A stretch of DNA of 64,000 nucleotides from positions 21,018,001 through 21,082,000 of the forward strand of contig NC_071332.1 in the NCBI RefSeq assembly GCF_010183535.1, given 5' to 3'. Of this stretch, positions 45,836 through 56,014 are shown in pieces. The position numbers and the translations under genes are program-made. The stretch's first letter is position 1. Each line of letters begins with the position of its first letter. The notes under the pieces are model-generated. The model saw nothing but the letters and a program-made list of their open reading frames with translations, did no database searches and was not told the DNA's origin. Source of the DNA: Caenorhabditis remanei. Its lineage: Eukaryota; Nematoda; Chromadorea; Rhabditida; Rhabditidae.

Positions 45836-46057
45836 ATGTATAAGACTACTTTAAACAGATTTACACACGATGACAAGAATGCTCTGTCGGCGGTAAGTGC
45901 AAACGTATCAGATGCTGTTGAAAATCTTTTTGGAGTTGCTGGAAATACTGTGAGCGCCATTGCAACTACTATGACAAGCTTTGCGGTAACAGTGTTCAAA
46001 GCGGCTTTAAATCTGTTGGGATTAATAATATCACCAAGGAAAATCCTAACTAACTGA
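45836..46057 (+). CDS. Small hypothetical hydrophobic protein or exon, 73 aa
   Basis: Open frame MYKTTLNRFTHDDKNALSAV with an Ala/Val-rich amphipathic or membrane-like stretch (FAVTVFKAALNLLGLIIS). By position, in the inverted block between an F-box gene and a 7TM gene, it corresponds to the secreted-protein gene at 29663-30102, but sequence similarity is not evident and no signal peptide precedes it. It may be a last exon of an unseen gene (a CAG lies at 45855-45860) or noise. Confidence 0.35.
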   Translation: MYKTTLNRFTHDDKNALSAVSANVSDAVENLFGVAGNTVSAIATTMTSFAVTVFKAALNLLGLIISPRKILTN

Positions 46058-46174
46058 TGAAAATAAAGAATTTGTTAATTCCATAATGTTTTTCTTTTCT
46101 CTCTCTCTCAACAGGTGCATTTCAAAAAGAAGGAATTTTTCAGCACTTACCCGCATTTCTCGTTTACATATCCA

Positions 46175-47166
46175 ATGAAAATCTACATCGAGCGTCTCTC
46201 CAATACCACAACGGAGGAATCTGATAGTGATACTATCAATCCTTGGCTAATATTTCTCCCTTTCAGCAAAGTTCTCTATGACTTGCTACATCACTTCTGG
46301 TCCCTATTGATTTTGCTCGGCTTTTATTATGTAAAAATTTTCAAGAAGAAGGTTGGTCGGGTTCTATATCAAGGTTTTAAAATATTCAGCTTATTCAGGC
46401 TAATCAATTCCACCATTTCAAATTATTCCACATACTTATGTACTGCTCCATTATATCCATCATTATTATGGTTATCCATTGCAAGTGGATATTTGAAGCT
46501 TGTGCTGTCTTATTTCTTCTCAGTACAATGTATCTGAATGTTCAGTCTTTTCTAGTGCAGGTCCTAATTTTCTTCCAATTATCAGTAATGCTAATTAATC
46601 TGAACAATGGGAGAATTGAAAAAATTTTCATAGCAATTTCAATTGTGTTGATTATTTTCAATACGGTATGTTATGAAGGTAAGGCAATTGTTTTTTGGAG
46701 TCATAATTTTGTGTCTTTTTTTAAGTCCAACTGATTCTGGAGATGTATGGAACAAAAGTCAACCTTCGCATCGTTGAATCAATTGTTCATATCTTGAATT
46801 TAGTCTTACTAACGATTGCAGTAACCCGTTGGAAACATTATAATGAGAAAAACATCTGCATACTTATAAATTGTATTCTGCATGTTTTTGCTGGAATCGT
46901 AAGTTTTTCTGGTAGAATTCAAGATATTCAAAATTTTGCAGGTTCTAAAAGTATTTTGTATTTGTCGTGCAGTTCACTACAATCAAGACTATACTACCAT
47001 CGTATACGAGAAAACTATTCTATTTGCATACTACAGCCCTGGCCTATGGATCGTGTCAGTTTATATTTTTTATTGTGCTCCATTCCACAAGTGGATTACC
47101 CGCTCAGTCAGGCCTGGTGGATTGGAGATGAGCAATGTGAATAAAAATGCAGTCCTTTCTTTATGA
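46175..47166 (+). CDS. Seven-transmembrane protein, copy 3, intact, 284 aa
   Basis: Exons 46175-46351, 46399-46678, 46726-46898, 46942-47166, in phase. It starts MKIYIERLSNTTTEESDS and is very close to copies 1 and 2 (shared LPFSKVLYDLLHH, FFQLSVMLINLNNGRI, FAYYSPGLW), with one codon less in exon 1. It has seven hydrophobic segments and probable N-terminal glycosylation (NTT). It is oriented opposite to copies 1 and 2. An FTH fragment follows at its 3' side, as in the other copies. Probable chemoreceptor-like membrane protein; the ligand is unknown. Confidence 0.8.
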
Positions 47167-47194
47167 GAATGTTCTTTATGAGAATAATAAATGC

Positions 47195-47370
47195 CCTTTA
47201 ATTAAATGGCGTATCTTCTTTGTTAACTTTCGAAAATAGCAAGGATCCTTTCTGGATTAAGTACACATCCAAATACAGAATCTCACCTGATGAAATATGG
47301 GAATCAGAATATCCACACGTGCGAAGTCAACTATTCCCATTTCTTGAATTGGTGTTCGAGACAGGAATTA
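47195..47370 (-). pseudogene. FTH-gene 3' fragment next to 7TM copy 3
   Basis: Reverse complement contains ATTCAAGAAATGGGAATAG and GGATATTCTGATTCCC (exon 3 of the gene ending at 16314), then directly its last codons (AACAAAGAAGATACGCCATT) without the intervening sequence. It is a decayed partner of the FTH-7TM duplication unit. Confidence 0.7.
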
Positions 47371-48471
47371 TGTAAGTTTTGTTGAAAACATAATACATGT
47401 ACATGGCTTTCTTTTTTCAGAGAATTGATGGGAAAAGATTTATTGAAATACTTGAAGTAATAATCGATCACTGCTCAGATACATCAAAAAGATTGATATT
47501 TGAATCATTTTTAAAAAGACTTTTCTAATGTATTTCTAATAATATATATCGTTTTAAATATTTTTTCTAATAGATCGAAGAAAATATTTGTTTAATGTTC
47601 GAATAAAGTTTTTATTCGAAGCAAGTTTCAATTTTGTCTGTTCTTCTCTTTTTTTTTTTTTAAATATACCAAATTCTCAATTTTTGACAAGTTTTCTGAG
47701 GATAGGGACGCTAAAACTGCTTTTAGATATTTCGATTTCCTTTTAAAAAAGCGACTGAAAAAACTCCAGGTGACTTTTTAATTTCCAAAGATAAAAAGTT
47801 GAGATTAAGGATATTCTCAAGATAGCGGGTTGCCATGGAAATCGCAGCAGGTTAATAATAGATTTGGAATTATTTTCGTATAGCGAGAAATAAGAAGAAG
47901 AAGACGCGAAAAACAAGAAAGAGAGCACGCACTAATTGATGGGTTGGAGAAGATGAAAATTTGGATGTTGAACAACAAAATTAAAGCATTTTTGGTGATT
48001 TTCGGCATGTTTTTAGGATCGCGGACATCAGGAAATTGAGATGGACTCATAGAAAGGGTTTTAAGAAAAAAGAGAGTAAGATTATTTATTTGAAGCTTTC
48101 TTTTCATTAAAAATGTAGTTCGCCGTGATTTTTTGTTATTTTTTTGTTCTAAATTTATTTCGACCTAGCAGGTGTTCTAGCATACGCCCAGACCACGGAG
48201 CCTAGGCCATCTAAGCCCCTGCAATCAATAAATTTAGACATCCGGACACCTTCCCCACACCAACAGACACTCCTTACCCCCTCACACTGATATTTCTATT
48301 TTTACCCCTTTTTGTTATTCCCCATTCTTCTCATTTTTGTCATAATGAGTAGGCTCGCTTCCTCTCTCTCTCTCTTTCCATCTCAAAACTCAACTATATA
48401 ATCCCAATTCCCCGCACATACGCCTTTTTATACTTATTCGTTTCATTTTTTACTAGACAGACAATTTCAGC
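47371..48471. other. Intergenic region
   Basis: 1.1 kb without a supported gene. Minus-strand frames at 47743-48107 are short and lack splice context. A (CT) run at 48361-48375 and TATATAATCCC at 48404 lie upstream of the next gene and may belong to its promoter. Confidence 0.5.
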
Positions 48472-50469
48472 ATGACTAGAGGCTGTTTGACTCGATTTTG
48501 GAGCAGGTTCTTTGGTGGGAAGGTGAGCTAACTCCCTGACTGACTTTTCATGATATCGTGTGTAATTTCAGCAGACCCAACAAACGGTGGTCAAGGATGT
48601 CAAGTCAGAGGCGACCATTGATTTTGTTCAGGACATTGCTCCTTCTGAGCCCACTACTGCACCTGAAGAACACTTAGAACCACCTCAAACACATTTTTGG
48701 TGGTTTGCACCAAGTGACTACACAACTACTATAATGAATATGCCGGATGTAGCGGTTGCGAGGATTCTGGAGTATTTGGATTTCAAGGAAATGTAACACC
48801 CAGTTTTTCTTTCATTTGCACCTATAAATCCAACATTTTCAGCTTCACCCTCCGAAAAGTTAACCACGGCTTCCGTGGCTTCATTGACCATAGCTATCCC
48901 TCTCTCAACCTCACTAACCTTCATATCTCAGCGACTCCCCAAAAAATTATAATGGTCTACAACCTTACTACTCATGTGGAGTACCAACTGGATCGCTATG
49001 GATGTATAGTGATTCAAGGCGCTAAAAAAACTTTTTTGGAGGATTCAAGCTTCCTGGAAACCTTCTTGGAGGACTTAGAATATGTTCTATCCCGTCAGAA
49101 AGGAATTCTAGAAGCTCTCCAGCTGGAATGGAGGACTCAATCTCTCATACTTACTCCATGGGATGAGCAGGTGAATTCTATCTTCAATGCGTTCCAGCAA
49201 TTTCTGGGCGCCCGCAAAAAACCACTTCGAGTTCAAAAACTCCTCATCAACGCTTATACCCAACATCACGTCATAGCACTTTTACGTCATTTCGACCCAA
49301 AATTCATCAAGGAAATCCAAATTTTCGTCACTTGTCTGGACGCCAGAGAGGAGGTATTTGAGTTGGGTGAGCTGGTCAAATTGGAGAGTCATTGGAACAA
49401 TTTGGAGCGTGTTGTGATGAGAAGAAAAATCTCGCAGAACGATTTTCACTATTTCACAAAGATTCGTGAGGTATCAGTGATAGTGCAGGGAGTGAGCTTG
49501 GGCAGTTTGGTGTTTTTGAAGGAGGTCAGTTTGTCTCGATCCGTCCCAGAGCATGTTTGTCCAGAGGTCTACCAGTTTTTTGGTAAAAATGTCTTGTCAG
49601 ATCTCAAAATGTCTGTTCAGCGCCTGTTATGTTTCCTAGTTTTGTATCTGTCTGTTCACGTTCCTATTTGTCCCGATGTCTCCTCCGGTGTCTATCTGTC
49701 TGTCCAAGAGTATGTTTGTCTTGATTTTGCCAAGTTTTGTTTTAGGCCCGTCTGTCCCAGAGGCAGTTTGTCCCGATGTCTATCCGGTTTTTGCCAAATT
49801 AACTACCTGTCTGCACCGGCCTCCTCTCTAAGTCTCGTCAGATATCAGAATAAATGTCCACCGTCTGTTTATCCGGATGTCTTCTCAAATACATATGTCG
49901 TCTAGTGTTAGGATCTATGTCCACGTTAATTTTTGTCCCGATGTCTCCTCCGGTGTCTTCTGTCTATTCAAGCGTCTGTTTGTCTCAATTTCGCCCAGTT
50001 CTGGTTTAAGCCCGCCTGTCTGGTTTACTTGGCAAAATAAGTCAGTCCAGGCGTCTGTTTGTCCGGATGTCAATTTATATTTCTGTCCAACTGACTTCCT
50101 GTCTTTAGGTCTTCCCAAAAGTATGTCTGTCACAGTGCATGATTGTCCGAATGTCTCTCCTACCTGTCTATTTAAATTTCTGTTTGTCCGGATGTCATAT
50201 ACATATTTTCCCCTTTTCAGACCCTCACCCTCTCCCCAACATTTCGAAAGTTTGCAGTCGAAATCAAGTGTTTCCGCCTCCCCCGGCGATCTCTTCTCGA
50301 TCTTTATGGACCTCCGAATGTGGAAGAAAACGAAAGAAGGTCATATTACTTCCGTATTCCAGATGACACTATGCTTCTGAAGATGTCCATCGATCCATTT
50401 GACAGTGTCCTCTCATTTTTTAGGATTGAAAGGGCGGAGCTCCCAAAGTTTGCCTATGTTCAGAATTGA
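48472..50469 (+). CDS. F-box protein with FTH domain, 400 aa
   Basis: Exons 48472-48522, 48572-48792, 48843-49524, 50221-50469, in phase. It starts MTRGCLTRFWSRFFGGK, then a low-complexity acidic/proline stretch before the F-box (MNMPDVAVARILEYLDFKEI, FTLRKVNHGFRGFIDH at ~75-105). FTH core follows (FLEDLEYVLSRQKGILEAL, ELVKLESHWNNLERV) and tail TLTLSPTFRKFAVEI. The extra ~70 residues before the F-box are unusual for this family. Intron 3 (696 bases) is full of short GTCTGTCC repeats and partly open, so exon 3 could be wrongly extended by automatic prediction. The gene looks intact. Confidence 0.85.
49540..50190. repeat. Intronic degenerate repeats of GTTTGTCC(G)GATGTC
   Basis: More than a dozen variants of TCTGTTTGTCCGGATGTC and TGTCCCGATGTC, irregularly spaced, fill intron 3 of the F-box/FTH gene. 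It is C/T-rich on the plus strand and not coding. Confidence 0.75.
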
Positions 50470-50519
50470 TTGATAATTAATAAACCAATTTTTTAAATTG
50501 TGTTACATCAATCAATTAT

Positions 50520-51765
50520 TTAAATAACCTCCTCAGCATTATCTTCTTCATCATCCGGAAATTCCTTAGTGAAACGAACCAACGTTGGACTAACATGAAT
50601 TACAGTAGTGTACTCTCGGCCCTCTGAGAGTCTAATCGGACCTTTCAGTTTCTTAAAACCTTACATTTATTAACTCCTTGGAACTACTTGTCCATGATAT
50701 CTGCTTGGCACTAGCCAGCCAAATACCTCTCCATTGACGGAACATACTGTGAAAGGGAACCAACAACTTCTCATCTCGGATATCCAAGTTGTGTACCCCA
50801 TCAAATTCTGGTAGCAGAGTTGCGCGGAATTTCGACTTCCGACTTCCGACTTCCGACTTCCGGGCTGTTTTTCACTTCCGACTTCCGACTTCCGACTTCC
50901 GTTTTCAAAATTTTACTTCCGACTTCCGTTTTCAAAATTTTTCTTCCGACTTCCGACTTCCGACTTCCGTTTTCGGATGTTTACTTCCGACTTCCGTTAT
51001 TCCAAAATTGTGGGATTTCGGAAAAGTACATCTCGCAGAAATAGAAGGAAAAATGGTCTAAAAAGACAGAAAATGAGCTTTTCTTCAGCCAAAAACTAAT
51101 TTTCCACTGATTTTCGCGAATTTTATGAACTTTTTCTAGGAGTTTTAAAATCTTTGCGAAAAAATCTACTTCCGACTTCCGAATTCCGACTTCCGAGTTC
51201 CGACTTCCGGGCGTTTTTTCACTTCCAACTTCCGGCTTCCGGCTTCCGACTTCCGTTTTCAAAATTTTGCTTCCGACTTCCGACTTCCGGATTAGAAATT
51301 TTACTTCCGACTTCCGACTTCCGACTTCCGGATTACAAATTTTACTTCCGACTTCCGACTTCCGACTTCCGTTTTAGAAAAAATCACTTCCGCGCAACTC
51401 TGTCTGGTAGGTCTCGTGTAGGGATCTCAGAGTTATAATGCTGGGATTATAGTTGAGAACACTTTTACACGAATTGTGCATTTTATAGAGTTCACGAGTT
51501 CTTCATAGAATTTTTTGTATGTATTCAAGGCCCCATCAGAATCGCTACATCCCCAACCCGATTTCCAGATTATCAAGGACCGCAACTCATACAAATTCTT
51601 CACGTCCAACGCAATTTTTGAGTTCCCATCATTCCGGTTAACTCGATACTCTCTTAAAATTGGTTCGTCATTGCCAGTGCCCTCAGAATACTGAACTCTT
51701 ATAAGATATTTGGAAAGGATGATTTTCACCGTCTTGATGATGACATTTTCGTAAACATTTTTCAT
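50520..51765 (-). pseudogene. FTH-domain gene, disrupted by a hAT-like miniature element
   Basis: Minus strand. From ATG 51765 it encodes an FTH-like start (NVIIKTVKIILSKYLIRV, ELVNSIKCTIRVKVF). A one-base shift is needed near 51438 to keep homology, and at 51402 the exon is cut by the 588-base element at 50815-51402. It resumes with VHNLDIRDEKLLVPF and HSMFRQWRGIWLAS, similar to the gene at 33996-34843. The intron before the last exon is reduced to about 13 bases (GTAAGG...AAG). The last exon, ending EEDNAEEVI with stop 50522-50520, is still open. No F-box was found. Confidence 0.78.
50815..51402. mobile_element. hAT-like miniature element filled with ACTTCCG repeats
   Basis: 588 bases. Both ends read CAGAGTTGCGCGGAA as terminal inverted repeats. 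The flanks are a perfect 8-base target duplication, TCTGGTAG at 50807-50814 and 51403-51410. CA-type ends with 8-base duplications are the hAT signature. The body consists of clustered heptamers ACTTCCG separated by stretches such as TTTTCAAAATTTT, and a non-repetitive middle (51000-51170). It is inserted in the exon of the FTH pseudogene. Confidence 0.88.
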
Positions 51766-52254
51766 TTCTGACACATTTTTCTTCTTTTTTTGGTGCTAGA
51801 ACTCCAAAATGCACTAAAATGAACTCGAATCTTCCAAACCGCTCTATAATCATTCTGATCAATTTTGGTTCATTTTTAAACATCTTGATCCCTTTTAATG
51901 CTCAAAATGCACCAGAATGCTCCAGAATGCGTCAAAACGTCTTCTAGAACATTTTCAAGTATTTTAGGCTTTCAAAATGCGCAAAAATTGACAAAAGAGG
52001 CATTTCAAGTGGAAAAATGGTTTAAAATACACCAAAATGTTATGGCTATCTATGATCCTGTGATCTACAGGGGACACTTACGAATTCCTGCTAAATGTCT
52101 CTGAATCTTTGGTTACTTCTGTTACTAGACCAAACCTCATTCTAGATTATTGCCCCCCGTCTAGCCATCCCCGTCCCAGGATAATTCTGGGCGTGGCTAC
52201 CGGTACGTATATAAAATACCATTTGTATAACAAAATTATTTATTTGTGATCACC

Positions 52255-53297
52255 ATGTCTACACCAACCAACTATCACATGTCCCTAGCATACTTTTTAC
52301 TCAACAAGCTTGAGCTCAACTCGAATTTCTATTCTTGTCCAGAGAACTGGACACTATCAGAGGCAGACAGGGTAAAAAGACCGTATTTGGGAGTGTATTT
52401 TATGACAAGTGGATCTATTTATGTCACCCTTTATCTTCTATGCTTTTCCGCAATGCTTAACAGAGACCTTATCCGTTTCCCTGCATTTAAAATCATGATT
52501 AGTTTGGCACTCTGTGATATTCCATCGGTTTTTGTGAATTCATTGGCGACCGGGTATTTTGGCTGGAATGGAATCTATTTCTGTGACTATCCACGTCTTA
52601 TATTCTTCCTCGGCGCAAATGGTTTCGGGTTATGGCTCGGGTGCTCCTTGGCATGCATCACTCTTGCAGTCTGTCGGATAAGTGAGCTTAATCCTGATTT
52701 AAACATTCGTTGGGTGTTTAGACCACCCTTTATCTATTTTTTAATGTTATTATTCTTCCTGGCACCGTTCTATGGTGTATTTCTCACTAAACCAGTGATA
52801 TTCCGTCCTGAATTCATGTCTTGGTTTTTCGACCCGGGGACTGGTACTAGCCTGTCGGACCCATCCGCCTACTATAATATCAACCAACCTGTAAATAACG
52901 CGATCCTTACTATTATCACTTTGTCACTTTATACTTACCTAGTATCTTATCTCATCCGCAAAGGTACTCATTTGGAATCGGTTCAATTTTTAAGAACCCA
53001 ACGTCAAGTTATCCTTCAAGCGGCTATTATTTGTTTCTTCCATTCTATCACATCATTTGTTTATGTCTACATGCAATTCTTCTATTCTCCAGAGTGGTTT
53101 ATTGTGGCGGCGCAGATTGGGTGGCAAATTTGTACAGGTAATGCGGAATTTTTGAAAAGTATTTAAAATTTTTTATAACAGGATCCATAAGCGTTATCTA
53201 CTTGACTCTCAACCCTACCATCCGTTCATCAGTCCGAAAAATGGTGTGCCCGGCACGATTTCAGCAGGATAACCGAGTTTCAAGCTTTGAATTATAA
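52255..53297 (+). CDS. Serpentine chemoreceptor, srt-like, 332 aa
   Basis: Exons 52255-53137 and 53182-53297, in phase. It starts MSTPTNYHMSLAYFLLNK. Extracellular N terminus with FYSCPENWT, then RPYLGVYFMTSGSIYVTLY and six further hydrophobic helices (FKIMISLALCDIPSVF; LIFFLGANGFGLWLGCSLACITLAV; FIYFLMLLFFLAPFYG; AILTIITLSLYTYLVSYLI; VILQAAIICFFHSITSFVYV; WQICTGSISVIYLTL) and a short cytoplasmic tail ending SSFEL. The Y-x-C and P-x-x-G spacing and the tail NPTIRSSVRKM match my memory of the class T serpentine receptors. It would be a G-protein-coupled chemosensory receptor in ciliated neurons. No disabling change was found. Confidence 0.83.
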
Positions 53298-53362
53298 TTT
53301 ATTTTTCTTATTCTTTAAATCCTTTACAAATAAATAGATGTCATATGTACATACAATCATAA

Positions 53363-55728
53363 TTAATACAACATCTCCTCCAAATTGACCTCATGCCTCT
53401 TCAAGAGAATCTGCGACCCGGTGAACTGAACGGAGAACGTCTCGTAGTGGTTGAGCACCGGGAACTCGCAGACTCGGTCTCGGGGTACCGGGCCTTCCAG
53501 GTTTTGTACCACCATCCGGTCCACACATGACATGAGCAACTCTCCTTTGAGGTTGATGGTGATGTCGTGCTCAAGCGGGTTGATGGTGAAATTCTGGAAT
53601 ATTTATGAAGAGCTTAGGCTATTCTTAGGTGTGTACACTTACTTGGACCATCTCTCTCATAGTGTTATGGCAAATGTTGTTGAGTGTGAATTCCTTGATA
53701 CCATCACCCGAGCGGATTTCTATATCATAGAAATCACTCTCAAAAATCAAATTGGTAGCGCATCCCCACTGAGTTGTGTCTCGCATCTTATGAGTGAAGA
53801 AGTTCCTCCCATCGAATTTTGCATTGTAGTCAGATGGTGGCCAGGCACGTTTCATCACTCGCACCATCACAGTCTCCACTCCAGGCTCACACATTTTCAA
53901 CAAGTGGGCTGCTGGATCCTTATAATCATCATAACACTCGTCGACGGTGATGGAGAACTTCTTGCAGGGGATTTTCTCTTGACAAGACATTGCACAGTTT
54001 TTGAAAAACTTATATGGAATCCATTCCAAGTACATTGGAAATCGATCTTGCACTATATCAAAATCCAGCTCCTCCAACTTCAACATCGGATGTCTCGCAA
54101 TCATTTTGAAGTCCGACATGAAAACCCGATGAAAATTCAACTTTGGCATTATTCTAGATCTCTTCCCAACTTGGTAACGGCATCCTTCTTCCTCATTGTG
54201 GTACTCGATATTTGTCCATTGGCGATAGTTTCCGTCAAAAACTTGCATTCTGATATTTTCAGTGTCGACTTGGACTTTGACTTTGGTGATGTTGATGGGA
54301 GTGCTTCTGGCAACTTCGCGGAAGCTTGAGCTGACTTGTTGCAGGTTGGCTCTGGAATATTGGAAGGAATATAGATATGGCAAACAGGTACATCTTGGTG
54401 TCTACTCTGACACGCTTATCATTCGCTCTCAATTGGTCAAATCATCTTTTTGGGTCTGTCTAAGTGGGCAATTCTACTTTTGCCTAGTCCAGACGAATGG
54501 CTATATCAGACAACCTTCAAATCCTGTCTAGCCTTTCCTAGGCATTTCAATCTTGTCTTAGTAAATCCTTGACATGTCTAGACAGGTCTAGCGTTTTCCT
54601 AGTTACCCTTGTCTAGCTCTTCTCACGTTGCCTAGTAGCATACATACCCCCGTCTAGTCGCGCTTTATCAAGGCTACGTGACTTTCCATGGCTACGAGAG
54701 AGAAACTCTCACCTAACCTATCATTATTCTTCGTTTCGTCACGAGCCTTCTAACCCCCCTTTACCGAATCGATTCTTCACCGAGCTCCACAGCTCCACAC
54801 GGCTCTGTGAGCGCATATGAGTACGCACGCAACCTTTCAGTTGTTCTTGTTGGCTACACAATAAGAAATGGGAATCGATTGGGAGAAGAAATGGAGAAGA
54901 AACGAAAGATAGGGCAAAGGGGGAACGCGTATGAAGTGTACTTTGATCGCTTGATGGAAGATAAGAAACAATTTTTTGAAAAACATAAAACTTACAATGT
55001 CCAACTATCGGAAAACTTGGCTATCAACTCCTGCACTTTTGGTTTTTCGAATGGGTTCGGCTTCTCTTTGACACTGAAATAATAATTTTGACAGGGATTT
55101 TCCCAGGAATAACAATAACTCACTTATCCTCACGATCCATACTGTAGTTGCCATTCATGAAGCGGTTGTACCAGAAATCTATGTCAGAGTAGCTGGTATT
55201 ACTGAATAGAGATCTTTTCGGGACTTCTTCCACATCAATATCACTCTCATCCTCAGATTCTGAATCCTCCTTCGCCTCTGGCTCCGGTATCCCACAAAGT
55301 TCGCGGTAAGACCCAATGGCAGAAGTTCCTTGGGAGTATTTTTCAAATAGAAATACGCGATGCATGTCTCCAATGTGGAAACTGGGGAGTTGATAAGTTG
55401 GGATTGGTGGGAGCTCGGGTGGTTCGAATGTTGGTAAGGATGGTGGTGGGGTTGGTGGCTCCACTGGCTCCACTGGTGGGCTCACTGGAGCTAAATCTGG
55501 CGGACTTGCTCCAGGCTGCGCGGCCTGTTGAGCAGCTTGCCTGGCAGTCAGCAATTCTAGAAGGGATACCATCGACTGGTTTGGCTGCCTAGCGCCCATA
55601 CCAAAAAACTCCTCCGGGCTTCGAATGCTGAAAATCGATATTTTTATAGAATTCAAATTGCTTATATCTACAACTAACCCCGAATACATATTCATTAGCA
55701 TCATGGCGATCTGCTCGCGGTTGGACAT
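53363..55728 (-). CDS. FTH-domain protein with proline-rich N terminus, 497 aa
   Basis: Minus-strand exons 55728-55679, 55627-55124, 54351-53643, 53593-53363, in phase. Residues 1-180 begin MSNREQIAMMLMNMYSG, pass through Ala/Gln (ARQAAQQAAQ) and Pro-rich sequence (PPVEPVEPPTPPPSLP), an acidic patch (EDSESEDESDID), and a partial F-box-like segment (DIDFWYNRFMNGNYSMD, then RANLQQVSSSFREVA). The FTH region follows (FHRVFMSDFKMIARH, VDECYDDYKDPAAHLLKM), and the tail NFTINPLEHDITI. The donor before 54351 overlaps an in-frame TGA, so unspliced mRNA would end there. It is paralogous to 56015-58493, which confirms the exon join. The FTH core lacks the usual LEQWKQA motif. Confidence 0.78.
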
Positions 55729-56014
55729 GTTGGGCGGAAAAAGTGGACGGAAAAAGAAAAATAAGAAAAACAACAACGAAAGTGTATTGTGAAAAGTGAA
55801 TGGCTAGGCGTTATGTGTTTTTTCTCCATTCCCCTATTTCTCTACTTCTCTCGATTAATCATAGCGTGTCTGCGTGTCCACGGGGGCGCCGTGCTCTCCT
55901 CTGTGGACGGGGGAAGGGGGCATCTGTGTTCGTGTAGTTCTTAGTTTTTGCAAAGATGAAACGTATATATTTATTGATTGATAATAAGGGCATCTTAAAA
56001 TAAGGGGGAATGAT

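Noticed and set aside
50820..51438. Serine/phenylalanine-rich frames with DFRLPTSDF repeats
   Set aside because: They are generated by ACTTCCG heptamers of the miniature element.
54807..55082. 91-codon plus-strand frame inside an intron of the 53363-55728 gene
   Set aside because: It overlaps an intron on the other strand and has no recognisable domain or upstream signal. A nested gene is possible but unsupported.
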